A DNA stretch of 64,000 nt from Bdellovibrionales bacterium (GTDB lineage: Bacteria; Bdellovibrionota; Bdellovibrionia; Bdellovibrionales; UBA1609): the NCBI GenBank assembly GCA_019637855.1, contig JAHBUX010000001.1, forward strand, positions 457,337 to 521,336, in the 5' to 3' direction. The notes below the pieces were generated by a model. That model was not told where the DNA came from and searched no databases. It saw only the letters and a list, made by a program, of their open reading frames with translations. The translations under genes and the position numbers were made by a program. Shown in pieces: positions 11,791-21,193 of the stretch. Positions within the stretch are counted from its first letter, which is position 1. Every line of letters starts with the position of its first letter.

Positions 11791-12709
11791 CGCGCCTCTG
11801 ATTCAGCCAGAGACGGAACTGCCGCTTGAAAGCGTCGGCGTACAGCGTGTGACGAATACTCTCACGCTCTTCCTCTAGCTTCGGATCTGAAATCAGGGTG
11901 CGTTTGTTGACCTTGATGATTTGGTAACCCTGAGGGGTTTTGATAATGGAGCTCACTTCACCCGGGGACACTTTGCGAACCGCTTCTTCCAACTCTTTGT
12001 TCATCTCGCCGGCAGAAAATGTTCCCAGCGATCCACCTTTAGAAAAGTTCGGATCTTCGCTGTATTGCTCGGCCAGTTTGTCGAAAGACTGGCCGCTTTT
12101 CAATTTCTCTTCCACTGTACGAGCGCGCGCTAGTGCACCTTGGTCGCCGCCCGCTTTAGGCGTGAATAAAATATGCGACAACGTATACTCGAAAATTTGA
12201 GCTCCTGACGGGCCTTTCTTCGAAAGATAATATGAACTGACGTCCTCATCGGAGATACGAATACGCGAGGTGACCTCGCGCTCGATCAAACTTTGGCGTT
12301 CGAGACTAGTCTTAATAAAATCTTGATACTGCGCCATCGTTACGCCTTTGGCCTGTAAAGCCGCCTGCAGCTGTTGGCGAGTGATGTTGTTTCCTTTGGC
12401 GATTGTGCGAATCTCTTGCTCCACGCGTTCGATGGTGACTTCGAGATTACGGTGTTTGACTTCACTGTCGATCAAGCGCTCATCGATCATATGGTTCAGC
12501 AAAGCGTTGCGATCTTTGAGCAACAACTTCGGATCGGTCAATTTTAATAGAGCGTCATCAACCAAACCACCGCTTTGCAGTTTGCGTTTGAACTTTTCCA
12601 CGTCAGACAAGGTTAAGGGCTGGTCATTTACGATAGCCACAATCTTATCCACAACTTTAGCGTGAGCGACGCCGGTCAAAAATAAAACAAGCAGTACTAG
12701 ACGTTTCAC
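11759..12709 (-). CDS. surA: SurA-like periplasmic chaperone / prolyl isomerase
   Basis: 316 residues. Signal peptide (cleavage near VAHA, residue 17), SurA N-terminal domain (about 20-165: DKIVAIVNDQPLTLSDV), then one parvulin domain (about 170-275: LSHILFTP, FSKGGSLGTFSAGEM, PQGYQIIKV). SurA escorts outer-membrane proteins through the periplasm. E. coli SurA has two parvulin domains; this one has one, so orthology is likely but not exact. The GTG start overlaps the preceding stop by 4 bases (GTGA), implying translational coupling with the lipoprotein upstream. Confidence 0.88.
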   Translation of the reverse strand: MKRLVLLVLFLTGVAHAKVVDKIVAIVNDQPLTLSDVEKFKRKLQSGGLVDDALLKLTDPKLLLKDRNALLNHMIDERLIDSEVKHRNLEVTIERVEQEIRTIAKGNNITRQQLQAALQAKGVTMAQYQDFIKTSLERQSLIEREVTSRIRISDEDVSSYYLSKKGPSGAQIFEYTLSHILFTPKAGGDQGALARARTVEEKLKSGQSFDKLAEQYSEDPNFSKGGSLGTFSAGEMNKELEEAVRKVSPGEVSSIIKTPQGYQIIKVNKRTLISDPKLEEERESIRHTLYADAFKRQFRLWLNQRRDDAFIKINGF

Positions 12710-13656
12710 TGAACTCGAGTCTCCACCTTAAGCGCGTCGATAAATTCCTGGTCTTTAAAAACGCGTGACTTGCGAACTTGTTCTTCCAGCCATGCAAGAT
12801 AGGCCGACTGTTCCTTTTTTTCTATTAAATTACGTTTAATGTCGTCCTTCACATCGGCATAAGGTTTTGCCCGTGAGGGTTTGCGGCCGGCCACTTCGAA
12901 GATATGGTAGCCAAATGTGCTTTTAATGATCGGGCTGCGCTGTCCCGACTTCATGCGAAAGGCCGGCTCGAACACGTCAGTCAGGCCCTTTTCAATCCAG
13001 CCCACCATCCCGCCTTGGGGACCTTCTGGTGAGATCGAATACTTTTTGGCCAAATCCGTCATTCTTACGCCTCTTTTTAACTCGTTCTCCATCGTGCGTG
13101 CGTCGCTTTCGGCGGCGACCAAAATCTGGCGCACCTGGGCGCTCTCCGCCACCGTGAACTCTGGCTTATGTCCCTGATAGTAAGCCTGCATTTCCACTTC
13201 GCTGGGCGGGGTGATCTTTTCCACTAAGTGACGAGCCACGCGCTTTTGCAAAACGCTATCGGCCAAGCGGTCTTTCCAGGCCTTAAACGTCGTCCCCTCT
13301 TCCGCCAGGGCTTGCTGAAATGCCAGGTCATCCGGGTAGCTCTTTTGCACGGCCTTGATTTCATTTTCAAGGTCTTCCGCTTTGACGATGAGACCGTGCT
13401 CTTTCGCCCAGCTTTCAGTCATCGTTTGCACGATAAAGTCTTCGACGATCCTTGCTTTGGTGATCTGCACGAGCTTTGGATCTTTTGCCGACAAGGCATC
13501 TTGATCTTTCAGGCGATAGGCGAGCTCTTGCGCAAAGGCTTGCGCGGTCATCTGGCGGCCGTCGACATCGACCACCACCTTTTGGGTCATGTTGGGCTTT
13601 GAAAGATTGCACGCCGACAGAATCAAAACTGCCGGTAATAAAAAAAGACGCATCAC
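12706..13656 (-). CDS. parvulin-type prolyl isomerase lipoprotein
   Basis: 316 residues with lipobox LILSAC (Cys16) and a parvulin domain at about 175-270 (VRQILVAAESDA, YSISPEGPQGGMVGWIE, FGYHIFEVAGR). This resembles PrsA/PpiC-type foldases held at a membrane. Start is GTG-ATG at 13656/13653, overlapping the upstream isomerase gene's stop. Second of three consecutive parvulin genes; likely works on exported or outer-membrane proteins. Confidence 0.9.
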   Translation of the reverse strand: MMRLFLLPAVLILSACNLSKPNMTQKVVVDVDGRQMTAQAFAQELAYRLKDQDALSAKDPKLVQITKARIVEDFIVQTMTESWAKEHGLIVKAEDLENEIKAVQKSYPDDLAFQQALAEEGTTFKAWKDRLADSVLQKRVARHLVEKITPPSEVEMQAYYQGHKPEFTVAESAQVRQILVAAESDARTMENELKRGVRMTDLAKKYSISPEGPQGGMVGWIEKGLTDVFEPAFRMKSGQRSPIIKSTFGYHIFEVAGRKPSRAKPYADVKDDIKRNLIEKKEQSAYLAWLEEQVRKSRVFKDQEFIDALKVETRVQ

Positions 13657-14462
13657 TTCAGCGCTTTCAGCGCCTCTTTATTGATTTCGATCTTGTATTG
13701 CTTTTTCAGCTTATCGAAATAGTCGTTAAAGATTTTGGCGCGTTTATCGTCGAACAGCGCCGCTCGAATCTGGCGCTTGTCGGCCAGATCATAGCTGCGA
13801 TGATCGATCAGTTTCAAAATATGAAAACCGTACTTGGTCTCGACCAAGCCTCTCACTTCACCAATGCGCATGCGCATTGCTTGATCGTAGATCATCGGCA
13901 CCAAGGTTACGCGCGATTGATAGCCAATATCGCCACCCATCTCTTTTGTGGCGACGTCGTCGCTATAAAGTTTCACAAGTTCCTCGAACGGACGTTTGGA
14001 TTTCTTGACGTCATCCAAAATCTCAAGAGCCCGTTTTTTCGCGGCGTCACGCTCGGCTGTGGTGGCGTCGGGTTTGATGTCGATCAGGATGTGCGCCAAA
14101 CGCAATTCCGGGTTCTTTTTATAGAAATCCTTCATCTCCGCGTCCGTGATCTTAATCTGCTCCACTTTGCTACCCAGCTGTTTTTCGAGCAGCGAGTTGT
14201 ACAGCACCTGTTCAAAACGCTCCTTCACCAGGGGATCGTTTTGCAGCTTTATCTTCTCAGCCTCTTGTACGCCAATCTTAAAGCGCACGAGATCTTCAAG
14301 ATATTGTTCTTTGCTAGGTGGATTCATCGCCTGCTTGTTGACGTCGTCAAGGCGCCGTTTGAATTCTTCCGCAGTGATTTTTTGTCCACCGACGGTGGCC
14401 ACTGTTTGGGCCAACACGTGACCTGTGAAAAACAATGTGAAGGCGATGCCAAGCATTTTCAT
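13653..14462 (-). CDS. periplasmic parvulin-type prolyl isomerase
   Basis: 269 residues: signal peptide (MKMLGIAFTLFFTGHVLAQ), SurA/PpiC-like N-terminal helices, and a parvulin domain at about 120-225 (LRLAHILIDIK, ATKEMGGDIGYQSR, TKYGFHILKLID). I chose ATG at 14462, four bases after a GGGGGG Shine-Dalgarno run; a longer frame to 14510 lacks a sensible N-terminus. First gene of the parvulin trio in transcription order, overlapping the lipoprotein gene by 4 bases. Confidence 0.9.
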   Translation of the reverse strand: MKMLGIAFTLFFTGHVLAQTVATVGGQKITAEEFKRRLDDVNKQAMNPPSKEQYLEDLVRFKIGVQEAEKIKLQNDPLVKERFEQVLYNSLLEKQLGSKVEQIKITDAEMKDFYKKNPELRLAHILIDIKPDATTAERDAAKKRALEILDDVKKSKRPFEELVKLYSDDVATKEMGGDIGYQSRVTLVPMIYDQAMRMRIGEVRGLVETKYGFHILKLIDHRSYDLADKRQIRAALFDDKRAKIFNDYFDKLKKQYKIEINKEALKALK

Positions 14463-14479
14463 AGTACCCCCCAGGCCTG

Positions 14480-15121
14480 TTATCGTAGGTGCTCCTCGGA
14501 TTCCTTGCAAGCTTTAGCGATTTCGATCGCCAGTCGGTCTGCCAAGGCGGGATCTTTGGCATCGTCATCGCGCGTGAGTACCGGCCACGGTTCGCCGAAA
14601 GTCACGGTCAGTCGGCTGAAGGGTTTGGGGAGATGTGCTTTGTTCCACGATTTATGAAAAATAATGGCGTTGGATGCGCAGGCGCCCATCGGAACAATTT
14701 TGGCGCGTGCTAGACGTGAGAGTTCAAACACTCCGGGTTTAACTTTGTGCAAAGGACCTTTGGGACCATCGACGGCCATCGAGGCACGGTAACCTTGTCC
14801 CATCAAACGTACCAAACCTTTGAGCGCGCCCACGCCTCCGCGCGTGCTCGATCCACGACTTGTGGCGCCCCCTAGGCGGCGAATAACGAAGTCGATAAGA
14901 GCGCCGTCTTTGCTCGTTGAAGTCATAGTGGCGATACGATAGTGCGTGACCAGCGGCACGATACAAAGCTCGTCGCCATGCCAATGCGCGAAGATCACGG
15001 GATCGCCTTTTTCCAAGGCTTCAAGTAGAGCGGGATGTTCAATGCGAGTGACCCGCCAGGTGAGCGTCCAGGCTCGGTAGAAAAACCAAACTAGCCATGG
15101 CAGCAACAACCGGCGGAACAC
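14480..15121 (-). CDS. DUF374 lysophospholipid acyltransferase-like protein
   Basis: 213 residues. N-terminal hydrophobic anchor, then the HX4(D/E) acyltransferase motif in FAHWHGDEL (about residue 46) and the second block MAVDGPKGPLHKVKPG (about 115). This matches the DUF374 family of LpxL/PlsC-related enzymes that act on lipid A precursors or phospholipids at the inner membrane. The GTG start follows etfA by one base; the ribosome binding site is weak, so translation may be coupled to etfA. Confidence 0.85.
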   Translation of the reverse strand: MFRRLLLPWLVWFFYRAWTLTWRVTRIEHPALLEALEKGDPVIFAHWHGDELCIVPLVTHYRIATMTSTSKDGALIDFVIRRLGGATSRGSSTRGGVGALKGLVRLMGQGYRASMAVDGPKGPLHKVKPGVFELSRLARAKIVPMGACASNAIIFHKSWNKAHLPKPFSRLTVTFGEPWPVLTRDDDAKDPALADRLAIEIAKACKESEEHLR

Positions 15122-15122
15122 G

Positions 15123-16091
15123 TTATTTGTGCAGAGCCTTTTTGAACTCTTCAGTCAATTTGGGGATCACTTCAAACAGATCGCCGACGATACCGTAAGT
15201 CGACTTTTGAAAGATCGGTGCATCGGGATCTTTGTTGATGGCCACGATCACTTTGCTGCCGCTCATGCCTGCCAAATGCTGAATGGCGCCCGAGATTCCG
15301 GCGGCGATGTACAGGCTGGGAGCCACGGTCTTACCGGTTTGTCCGACCTGCATGCTGTGTGGGACCCAACCGGCATCGGCCACAGCGCGAGAAGCGCCGA
15401 CGGTAGCGCCTAAAGTGTTGGCCAAATCGTCGAGGATCTTAAAGTTCTCGGCATTCTGCATACCGCGTCCACCGGAAACAATGGCGTTCGCTTCCGTCAA
15501 ATCGGTTTTGTTCGAAGCGCCCTTAACCATTTCTTTGCAAGTGATCTTGCCCGAACCCGCCGGTAGCGGAAACTCGCGGACCGTAGCCGTAGCCGCCGCA
15601 TCTGCGGCGCCAACCGGTAGTTGATTGGGGCGCATCAACACGAAGCGTACAGGCGAATTCACGAACTCGACTTCCGCAGTGCACTTGCCCGAATACAAAG
15701 GTTTGCGAACTTTCACCCCGCTTGCCGAGAGCTCGAGAACGGTACAGTCTGAGGCCACGCCGGAATCCAAGCGCGCGGCTACACGCGGAAACAGATCGCG
15801 CGCCATGACCGAGCTCGAAGCAAGCACGACATCGGCGCCAGACTCTTTCACCATTGTGCTGACAGCGGCGGTGAAGGTGTCGGGATTGTAGTGGCCCAGT
15901 CCGGCGTCGTCGCAAACGAAAACCGTTTTGGCGCCATTTTGACCCGCCTTCGCAGCCAGTGCCTTTGTGCCGGGGCCTACCAAACCGGCGATTACTTCGC
16001 GGCCGGACTGTTTAGCGGCGTTGAGCAACTCGAGGCTGCCTTTTTTTAATTCGCTCCCATGGCCTTCAACGAAAACAAAAATTTTCGACAT
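15123..16091 (-). CDS. etfA: electron transfer flavoprotein subunit alpha
   Basis: 322 residues. The C-terminal FAD domain carries the ETF-alpha signature GASRAVADAGW with QVGQTGKTVAPSLYIAAGISGAIQHLAGM. The N-terminal half is the alpha/beta fold. With EtfB it shuttles electrons from acyl-CoA and other dehydrogenases toward ETF-quinone oxidoreductase. AGAGGGG lies before the ATG. Eight bases downstream of etfB. Confidence 0.96.
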   Translation of the reverse strand: MSKIFVFVEGHGSELKKGSLELLNAAKQSGREVIAGLVGPGTKALAAKAGQNGAKTVFVCDDAGLGHYNPDTFTAAVSTMVKESGADVVLASSSVMARDLFPRVAARLDSGVASDCTVLELSASGVKVRKPLYSGKCTAEVEFVNSPVRFVLMRPNQLPVGAADAAATATVREFPLPAGSGKITCKEMVKGASNKTDLTEANAIVSGGRGMQNAENFKILDDLANTLGATVGASRAVADAGWVPHSMQVGQTGKTVAPSLYIAAGISGAIQHLAGMSGSKVIVAINKDPDAPIFQKSTYGIVGDLFEVIPKLTEEFKKALHK

Positions 16092-16099
16092 AATCCCCT

Positions 16100-16873
16100 C
16101 TATAAAACCTTAGCTTCGTCCATGATCAGGCGCACCAGCTCTTTGGCCTGAGTGGCCGCATCGCCGGCAATCATCTTCACAGCCGGCTTTTCCGGCGGCA
16201 ATTGAAAGTCTTTGAGACGCGTTTTCAATTGGCTGGCCTGGACACCGGTGTCGGCAAGAGCCATCTCTTTGAGCGGCTTTTTCTTCGCTTTCATAATGCC
16301 AGGCAGGCTTGCATAGCGGGGCGTGTTTAAACCTTTGTTGGCTGCGATCACGCAGGGACCTTGCACTTCAAAAATTTCACGTGCACCGCCTTCGATTTCG
16401 CGTTCGGCGACTAAGGTTCCACCCGCGGTAAGTTTGGTGACCACGGTCACATGCGGGAGGCCTAGAGCTTCGGCAAGAATCTGAGGCACGCTGGCCGCAT
16501 TGTCATCGATCGCCAGTTTACCAGCGAAAATCATATCAAATGCGCCCTCTTTCTGAATGGCGCCGGCCAAGGCTTTCGCGGTCCAGAAAGTGTCCAGGGG
16601 CTCGTTGCTGTCTATCACGATGCCATCATCGGCGCCCATCGCCATGGCGGTCCGTAGGGCTTCGGTGACGCGGGCCTTCGGACCTACGCTGATCACCGTA
16701 ACACTTCCTGCACCTTTGGCTTCTTTGAGCTTGAGAGCCTCTTCTACCGCGAATTCATCGTAGGGATTCATCACCCATTTTACGCCGTTCTCTTCGATAC
16801 CGGATTTGTCGGCTTTGATTTGAATTCGCGTCTCGGTGTCTGGCACCTGTTTGAGGCAGACGAAAATCTTCAT
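16100..16873 (-). CDS. etfB: electron transfer flavoprotein subunit beta
   Basis: 257 residues. Begins MKIFVCLKQVPDTE and contains VKWVMNPYDEFAVEEAL, GADDGI and FAGKLAIDDNAASVPQILAE, all typical of EtfB. The AMP-binding subunit partners EtfA. First gene of the minus-strand unit, divergent from sdhC across about 100 bases; GAGAGG precedes the ATG. No acyl-CoA dehydrogenase or ETF:quinone oxidoreductase gene is adjacent. Confidence 0.96.
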   Translation of the reverse strand: MKIFVCLKQVPDTETRIQIKADKSGIEENGVKWVMNPYDEFAVEEALKLKEAKGAGSVTVISVGPKARVTEALRTAMAMGADDGIVIDSNEPLDTFWTAKALAGAIQKEGAFDMIFAGKLAIDDNAASVPQILAEALGLPHVTVVTKLTAGGTLVAEREIEGGAREIFEVQGPCVIAANKGLNTPRYASLPGIMKAKKKPLKEMALADTGVQASQLKTRLKDFQLPPEKPAVKMIAGDAATQAKELVRLIMDEAKVL

Positions 16874-16973
16874 GTAACCTCTCCGCGTTAGTTTTTTCCT
16901 TTGTTGTGACCTTTAGGGTTTTGTGGGCTATTTATTTGAATGTCAATTGATAAGAATCTCAAGGGCTTAACTG

Positions 16974-17654
16974 ATGCAAAACGTCTCTCGTAAAATGGGT
17001 TGGCTGACGTCGTCCGTCGGCCGCAAACAGCTGATAGGTGTGACCGGTTTGGGACTGTGCGGATTCCTTGTCGCGCACATGGCGCCCAATATGCTCATTC
17101 TGTTCAGCGCTGAGATGTACAACAAGTACTCACATGCGCTGATTAGCAATCCTCTGATCTACGCCGCAGAGGTCGGATTACTTTTACTTTTCCTTGGTCA
17201 TTTGGTTTTCGCTTTGCGCTTGAGTTGGATGAACTGGCGCGCACGCGACACGCGTTATGCCGTGATGTCGAACGGACCGAAGCGCACCGCGTGGGCACAG
17301 CGAAGTCTGTGGGCTCAAGGTTTAGTGATCCTGGTTTTCGTGATTTTGCATTTGATCACCTTCAAGTACGGCACTCATTATTCGGTGACTTACGATGGGG
17401 TTGAGATGCGTGACTTGCACAAACTTGTGGTCGAAGTGTTCAGTGAACCAGCGTATGTGATTTGGTACGTAGTGGCCTTATTCGTTTTGTTCTTTCACTT
17501 GCGGCACGGTTTGGGTTCAAGCCTTCAAACTCTCGGAATCAATCATCCGCGTTACAACTGCGCAATTAAGGTCGCCAGCTGGGCTTATGCGGTGATCGTC
17601 GTGGGAGGATTTCTGTCGCAACCTATTTACGTTTACCTTCTTCAACGGGGCTAG
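16974..17654 (+). CDS. sdhC: succinate dehydrogenase cytochrome b subunit (type B)
   Basis: 226 residues with about five membrane helices (for example [52 protein letters not shown]). Histidines in VAHMAPN, FLGH, VILHL and FFHLRHG are plausible heme b ligands. Length and a single anchor without sdhD place it in the diheme type-B group (Bacillus SdhC, Wolinella FrdC). It anchors SdhAB and passes electrons to or from quinone. AAGGG lies 10 bases before the ATG. Confidence 0.9.
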   Translation: MQNVSRKMGWLTSSVGRKQLIGVTGLGLCGFLVAHMAPNMLILFSAEMYNKYSHALISNPLIYAAEVGLLLLFLGHLVFALRLSWMNWRARDTRYAVMSNGPKRTAWAQRSLWAQGLVILVFVILHLITFKYGTHYSVTYDGVEMRDLHKLVVEVFSEPAYVIWYVVALFVLFFHLRHGLGSSLQTLGINHPRYNCAIKVASWAYAVIVVGGFLSQPIYVYLLQRG

Positions 17655-17656
17655 CC

Positions 17657-19606
17657 ATGGCAGACGCAACTCCCAAAAGCACGGGCAAACTGGATTCCAA
17701 GGCGCCGAGTGGCCCTATCGAAAAACGCTGGGACACGCACAAGTTTCAAATGAAGCTGGTTAACCCGGCCAACAAACGCAAGCACACCATCATCGTGGTG
17801 GGCACAGGTTTAGCTGGCGCATCCGCGGCTGCTTCGCTGGGTGAGCTTGGCTATCATGTAAAAGCTTTTACTATCCACGATTCTCCCCGCCGCGCGCACT
17901 CGATTGCGGCGCAGGGTGGAATCAATGCGGCCAAGAACTACGCGAACGACGGCGATTCCGTGTACCGTTTGTTCTATGACACTGTGAAGGGCGGCGACTT
18001 CCGTGCTCGTGAATCGAATGTTTATCGCTTGGCGCAGGTGTCGACGGCGATCATCGATCACTGCGTGGCGCTCGGGGTGCCGTTTGCGCGTGAGTACGGC
18101 GGTCTACTCGACAATCGTTCGTTCGGCGGCTCGCAAGTGTCGCGTACGTTCTATGCCCGCGGTCAAACGGGACAGCAGCTTTTGCTCGGTGCTTATTCGA
18201 GCATGAATCGCCAGGTCGATCGCAAGAATGTGGAAGTGTATTCGCGTCGCGAGATGCTGGACTTGGTGCTGATCAATGGCGTAGCGCGCGGAATTACCGT
18301 ACGTAACTTGATTACCGGTGAGATTGAATCGCACGCTGGCGACGCCGTTCTGCTCTGCACAGGTGGCTATGGCAATGCCTACTTCTTGTCGACCAACGCG
18401 ATGAACAGCAACGCTACGGCGGCTTGGCGTTGCCATCGGCGGGGGGCTTACTTCGGTAATCCTTGCTTCACGCAAATCCATCCCACTTGTATTCCGCGCT
18501 CCGGCGAGCATCAATCCAAACTGACATTGATGTCCGAGTCGTTGCGCAATGATGGCCGAGTGTGGGTGCCGAAAGCGAAGGGTGACAAACGCTCGCCCAA
18601 AGACATCCCTGAGTCCGAGCGCGACTATTATCTCGAGAGAATCTATCCCAGTTTTGGAAACTTGGTTCCGCGCGATGTGGCTTCTAGGCAAGCCAAATTT
18701 CGGGTCGATGAAGGCCGCGGTGTCGGTCCCTCTGGCGAAGCGGTGTATTTGGATTTTGCCGATGCGATAAAACGTTTAGGGCAGGCTGCCGTTTCGGAGA
18801 AATACGGCAACCTGTTTGATATGTACGAAAAGATCACTGACGAAAACCCGTACGAGCAGCCGATGCGGATGTATCCAGCTGTGCACTACACCATGGGTGG
18901 TTTGTGGGTGGACTACAATCTGATGAGCACTATCCCTGGTTTGCACGTCTTGGGTGAAGCCAATTTTTCTGATCACGGCGCTAACCGTTTGGGAGCTTCG
19001 GCGTTGATGCAGGGTTTGGCGGACGGTTACTTTGTAATCCCATATACGCTGGGCAACTACATCGCCTCTAATCCCCTGCCGAAAGTGGATATCAGCCACG
19101 ATGCTTTTAAAGCTTCGCGTGAAGACGTGTCTTTGCGTTTGAACCGACTGTTGTCAGTAAAAGGCAACAAGACAGTTGATGATATCCACAAGCAGTTGGG
19201 CAAGATCATGTGGGACCTAGTGGGCATGTCGCGCAACGAAGCGGGATTAAAGACCGCTATCGAAAGCATCCGTCAGCTGCGTTCGCAGTTCTGGTCTGAT
19301 GTCCGCGTGGCCGGTGAATCGAATTTTAAAAACAGTGAGCTTGAGAAAGCCGGTCGCGTGGCCGACTTTTTGGAACTAGGCGAATTGATGGCCACAGATG
19401 CACTTGAGCGCAGGGAATCCTGCGGTGGGCATTTCCGCGACGAATTTCAAACGCCGGATAATGAAGCAAAGCGCGACGATGAGCACTTCTCGCACGTGGC
19501 GGCTTGGGAATACGCTGGCAGCCAGGGCGACAAAGTCACTTGGACCAGAAATCAAGAGCCACTCAACTTTGAGTATGTCCATCCGTCGCAAAGAAGTTAT
19601 AAATAA
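17657..19606 (+). CDS. sdhA: succinate dehydrogenase / fumarate reductase flavoprotein
   Basis: 649 residues. FAD dinucleotide fold [19 protein letters not shown] (about residues 46-64), the covalent-FAD region [14 protein letters not shown], the HPTCIP substrate motif and [19 protein letters not shown]. It oxidises succinate in the TCA cycle or runs in reverse as fumarate reductase. The about 650-residue size matches the type-B enzymes rather than the 590-residue E. coli SdhA. Two bases after sdhC. Confidence 0.97.
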   Translation: MADATPKSTGKLDSKAPSGPIEKRWDTHKFQMKLVNPANKRKHTIIVVGTGLAGASAAASLGELGYHVKAFTIHDSPRRAHSIAAQGGINAAKNYANDGDSVYRLFYDTVKGGDFRARESNVYRLAQVSTAIIDHCVALGVPFAREYGGLLDNRSFGGSQVSRTFYARGQTGQQLLLGAYSSMNRQVDRKNVEVYSRREMLDLVLINGVARGITVRNLITGEIESHAGDAVLLCTGGYGNAYFLSTNAMNSNATAAWRCHRRGAYFGNPCFTQIHPTCIPRSGEHQSKLTLMSESLRNDGRVWVPKAKGDKRSPKDIPESERDYYLERIYPSFGNLVPRDVASRQAKFRVDEGRGVGPSGEAVYLDFADAIKRLGQAAVSEKYGNLFDMYEKITDENPYEQPMRMYPAVHYTMGGLWVDYNLMSTIPGLHVLGEANFSDHGANRLGASALMQGLADGYFVIPYTLGNYIASNPLPKVDISHDAFKASREDVSLRLNRLLSVKGNKTVDDIHKQLGKIMWDLVGMSRNEAGLKTAIESIRQLRSQFWSDVRVAGESNFKNSELEKAGRVADFLELGELMATDALERRESCGGHFRDEFQTPDNEAKRDDEHFSHVAAWEYAGSQGDKVTWTRNQEPLNFEYVHPSQRSYK

Positions 19607-19614
19607 GGTGAGCT

Positions 19615-20379
19615 ATGGCTGAACAAAAAGGCATGACCCTCAATCTAAAAATCTGGCGTCAGGCCGGCCCCAAAGAGAAGGGCGAGTTCCTGAAAATCCA
19701 GGCCAAAAATATCATTCCTGACATGTCGTTTTTGGAAATGCTCGACGTGGTGAACGAAGAGTTGGTGCGTACAGGAAAAGAGCCGGTGGAGTTCGATCAC
19801 GATTGCCGCGAAGGTATCTGTGGCGCGTGCTCGCTGGTTATCAACGGCAATCCGCACGGCCCTGAGGTCGCCACCACTACCTGTCAGTTGCACATGCGCA
19901 AATTCAAAGATGGTGATTCCATCGTGATCGAACCGTTTCGTGCAAAGAGCTTCCCGATCGTCAAAGATCTTGTGGTCGACCGCAGCGCATTTGATCGCAT
20001 TCAGCAAGCGGGCGGTTTTATTACGGCCAATACCGGTGCTGCCCAAGATGCGAATTGCATTCCTGTACCCAAGAAGAACGCCGACTTGGCTTTCTCCTCC
20101 GCGACTTGCATCGGCTGTGGTGCTTGCGTCGCCGCTTGCAAAAACGCCAGTGCTTCACTCTTTACTTCGGCCAAAGTGGCTCACCTGGCTTTGTTGCCGC
20201 AAGGTCAAGCGGAGCGGGAAGAGCGCGTCTTGAAGATGGTCGCACAGATGGATGCCGAGGGATTTGGTGGTTGTACCAATACGGGTGCTTGTTCAGCAGC
20301 TTGCCCGGTCGAGATTTCTCTTGAGAACATCGCTCGCATGAATCGGGACTTCTTGGCTGCATCTATTAAACATCGTTAG
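19615..20379 (+). CDS. sdhB: succinate dehydrogenase iron-sulfur subunit
   Basis: 254 residues. The N-terminal [2Fe-2S] domain has [18 protein letters not shown] and a later Cys in TTTCQLH. The C-terminal ferredoxin domain has [15 protein letters not shown] and [16 protein letters not shown] for the [4Fe-4S] and [3Fe-4S] centres. It relays electrons from SdhA flavin to the SdhC hemes. Eight bases after sdhA with GGTGAG before the ATG. Last gene of sdhCAB; no intrinsic terminator was seen directly after it. Confidence 0.96.
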   Translation: MAEQKGMTLNLKIWRQAGPKEKGEFLKIQAKNIIPDMSFLEMLDVVNEELVRTGKEPVEFDHDCREGICGACSLVINGNPHGPEVATTTCQLHMRKFKDGDSIVIEPFRAKSFPIVKDLVVDRSAFDRIQQAGGFITANTGAAQDANCIPVPKKNADLAFSSATCIGCGACVAACKNASASLFTSAKVAHLALLPQGQAEREERVLKMVAQMDAEGFGGCTNTGACSAACPVEISLENIARMNRDFLAASIKHR

Positions 20380-20535
20380 TTTTTGTTCGGTGAGTTCGCA
20401 CTCGCGGCTCACCCATCCCCAACAGGTCCTTACAAAGGTTGTTTGCGGCAATCGTAGGCAAAGGTTGGGATGAGAATTTAAGAGTAAAAAGTGGTTGGGG
20501 CGAGTTGTACTTGATGCCTTTTTATTCAACACCAG

Positions 20536-20549
20536 CACTAGATCTAGTG
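20536..20549. repeat. 14-base perfect palindrome CACTAGATCTAGTG
   Basis: Perfect dyad with CCAG 5' and, after two unpaired bases, CTGG 3' extending the symmetry. It may be a dimeric regulator site or the stem of a small RNA; no promoter is placed clearly relative to it. Confidence 0.5.
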
Positions 20550-20603
20550 TTCTGGACCTAAGGCCCACCACCTATAGCGAGTTATGAACATAAACCCACA
20601 GCC

Positions 20604-20612
20604 TTATCCACA
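20604..20612 (+). promoter_or_regulatory. single consensus DnaA-box sequence
   Basis: TTATCCACA matches the DnaA-box consensus exactly. Only one copy was seen, without AT-rich unwinding repeats, so it is at most an isolated DnaA-binding site and could be chance. Confidence 0.3.
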
Positions 20613-20657
20613 TTTACCCGGTGTGCCATGGGCCGCTCCCAGACCATTGTCGTGATT

Positions 20658-20678
20658 TTTGGGGCAAAATTGCCCAAA
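20658..20678. promoter_or_regulatory. operator-like inverted repeat
   Basis: TTTGGGGCAA and TTGCCCAAA arms flank AA, with one extra G in the left arm. It lies just upstream of TATAGT at 20690-20695 (preceded by ATGGG), i.e. over the expected -35 region, where a regulator commonly binds. The target would be the 75-residue gene at 20790. Confidence 0.4.
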
Positions 20679-20789
20679 TGAGGTATGGGTATAGTCCGCC
20701 GTGTGATGATTTCTCCACCGTACGGCCCCCTGCTCAACATCATTTTGAGCCCGAAATCTGCCGAAGAGACCTCATTAGTAGGAGATTGA

Positions 20790-21017
20790 ATGCGTCGGGC
20801 GCGTGAGATTTTGCATGAAATCGGGTTCAGAAAGGATGCGCCTAAGGGCGCTCAAGAGGCGCTTTTCAAACATCTGTTTAAGAATGCAATCGCAACATCT
20901 GCTCAAAAACTCTCCACAAATTCTGAACAACCTGCTCCGGGCGAGCAACTATCTTTCTCAGCGGAGATACTCGGTTCCTGTGCGCTCGAGGCAGTTCCAC
21001 GTCGAACGCGACGCTGA
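20790..21017 (+). CDS. small protein of unknown function, 75 residues
   Basis: ATG follows an excellent ribosome binding site (GGAG at 20781-20784, 5 bases before the start). The protein is basic at both ends (MRRAREILHEIGF; ending in PRRTRR), has an amphipathic helical N-terminal half and a QLSFSAEIL segment near the C-terminus. No signal peptide or membrane helix. Preceded by an operator-like repeat and a possible promoter. Probably real; no family recognised. Confidence 0.6.
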   Translation: MRRAREILHEIGFRKDAPKGAQEALFKHLFKNAIATSAQKLSTNSEQPAPGEQLSFSAEILGSCALEAVPRRTRR

Positions 21018-21193
21018 AGATTTCTGAACACAAACAAAAAATTTGATTGCGGTTCATACTCTGCTTGGTACCATTTTGGAACTGGCAGGGGGACATTGGC
21101 GCCGAATGGATTCGGTGTAGCACTTCAAGGACGAAGGCCCTCTTCCCTCCGAGACAATCAAATACACGAAGCTCAATGATGAGCGGGGGGACC

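Larger units (their letters stand above)
20380..20789. other. 410-base intergenic region with several symmetric elements
   Basis: No convincing gene. It holds a 14-base perfect palindrome (20536-20549), the motif GGACCTAAGGCCC (20554-20566), a consensus DnaA-box sequence (20604-20612), a 20-21 base inverted repeat (20658-20678), a possible -10 TATAGT (20690-20695) and a small hairpin (20732-20750). Most are described separately. The first about 150 bases after sdhB show only a weak GGTGAG/CTCACC hairpin. Confidence 0.6.

Noticed and set aside
13476-14657. 393-codon open frame on the plus strand across the parvulin genes
   Set aside because: It is antisense to clearly real isomerase genes, has no ribosome binding site and reads as low-complexity hydrophobic/His-rich sequence, so it is a codon-usage shadow.
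16904-16934. sdhC promoter TTGTGA / TATTTA
   Set aside because: Spacing of 19 bases and weak -10 make it unconvincing.
20604-20612. Chromosome origin at the DnaA-box sequence
   Set aside because: Only one box and no AT-rich unwinding element; the true origin is more likely to the left of gyrB.
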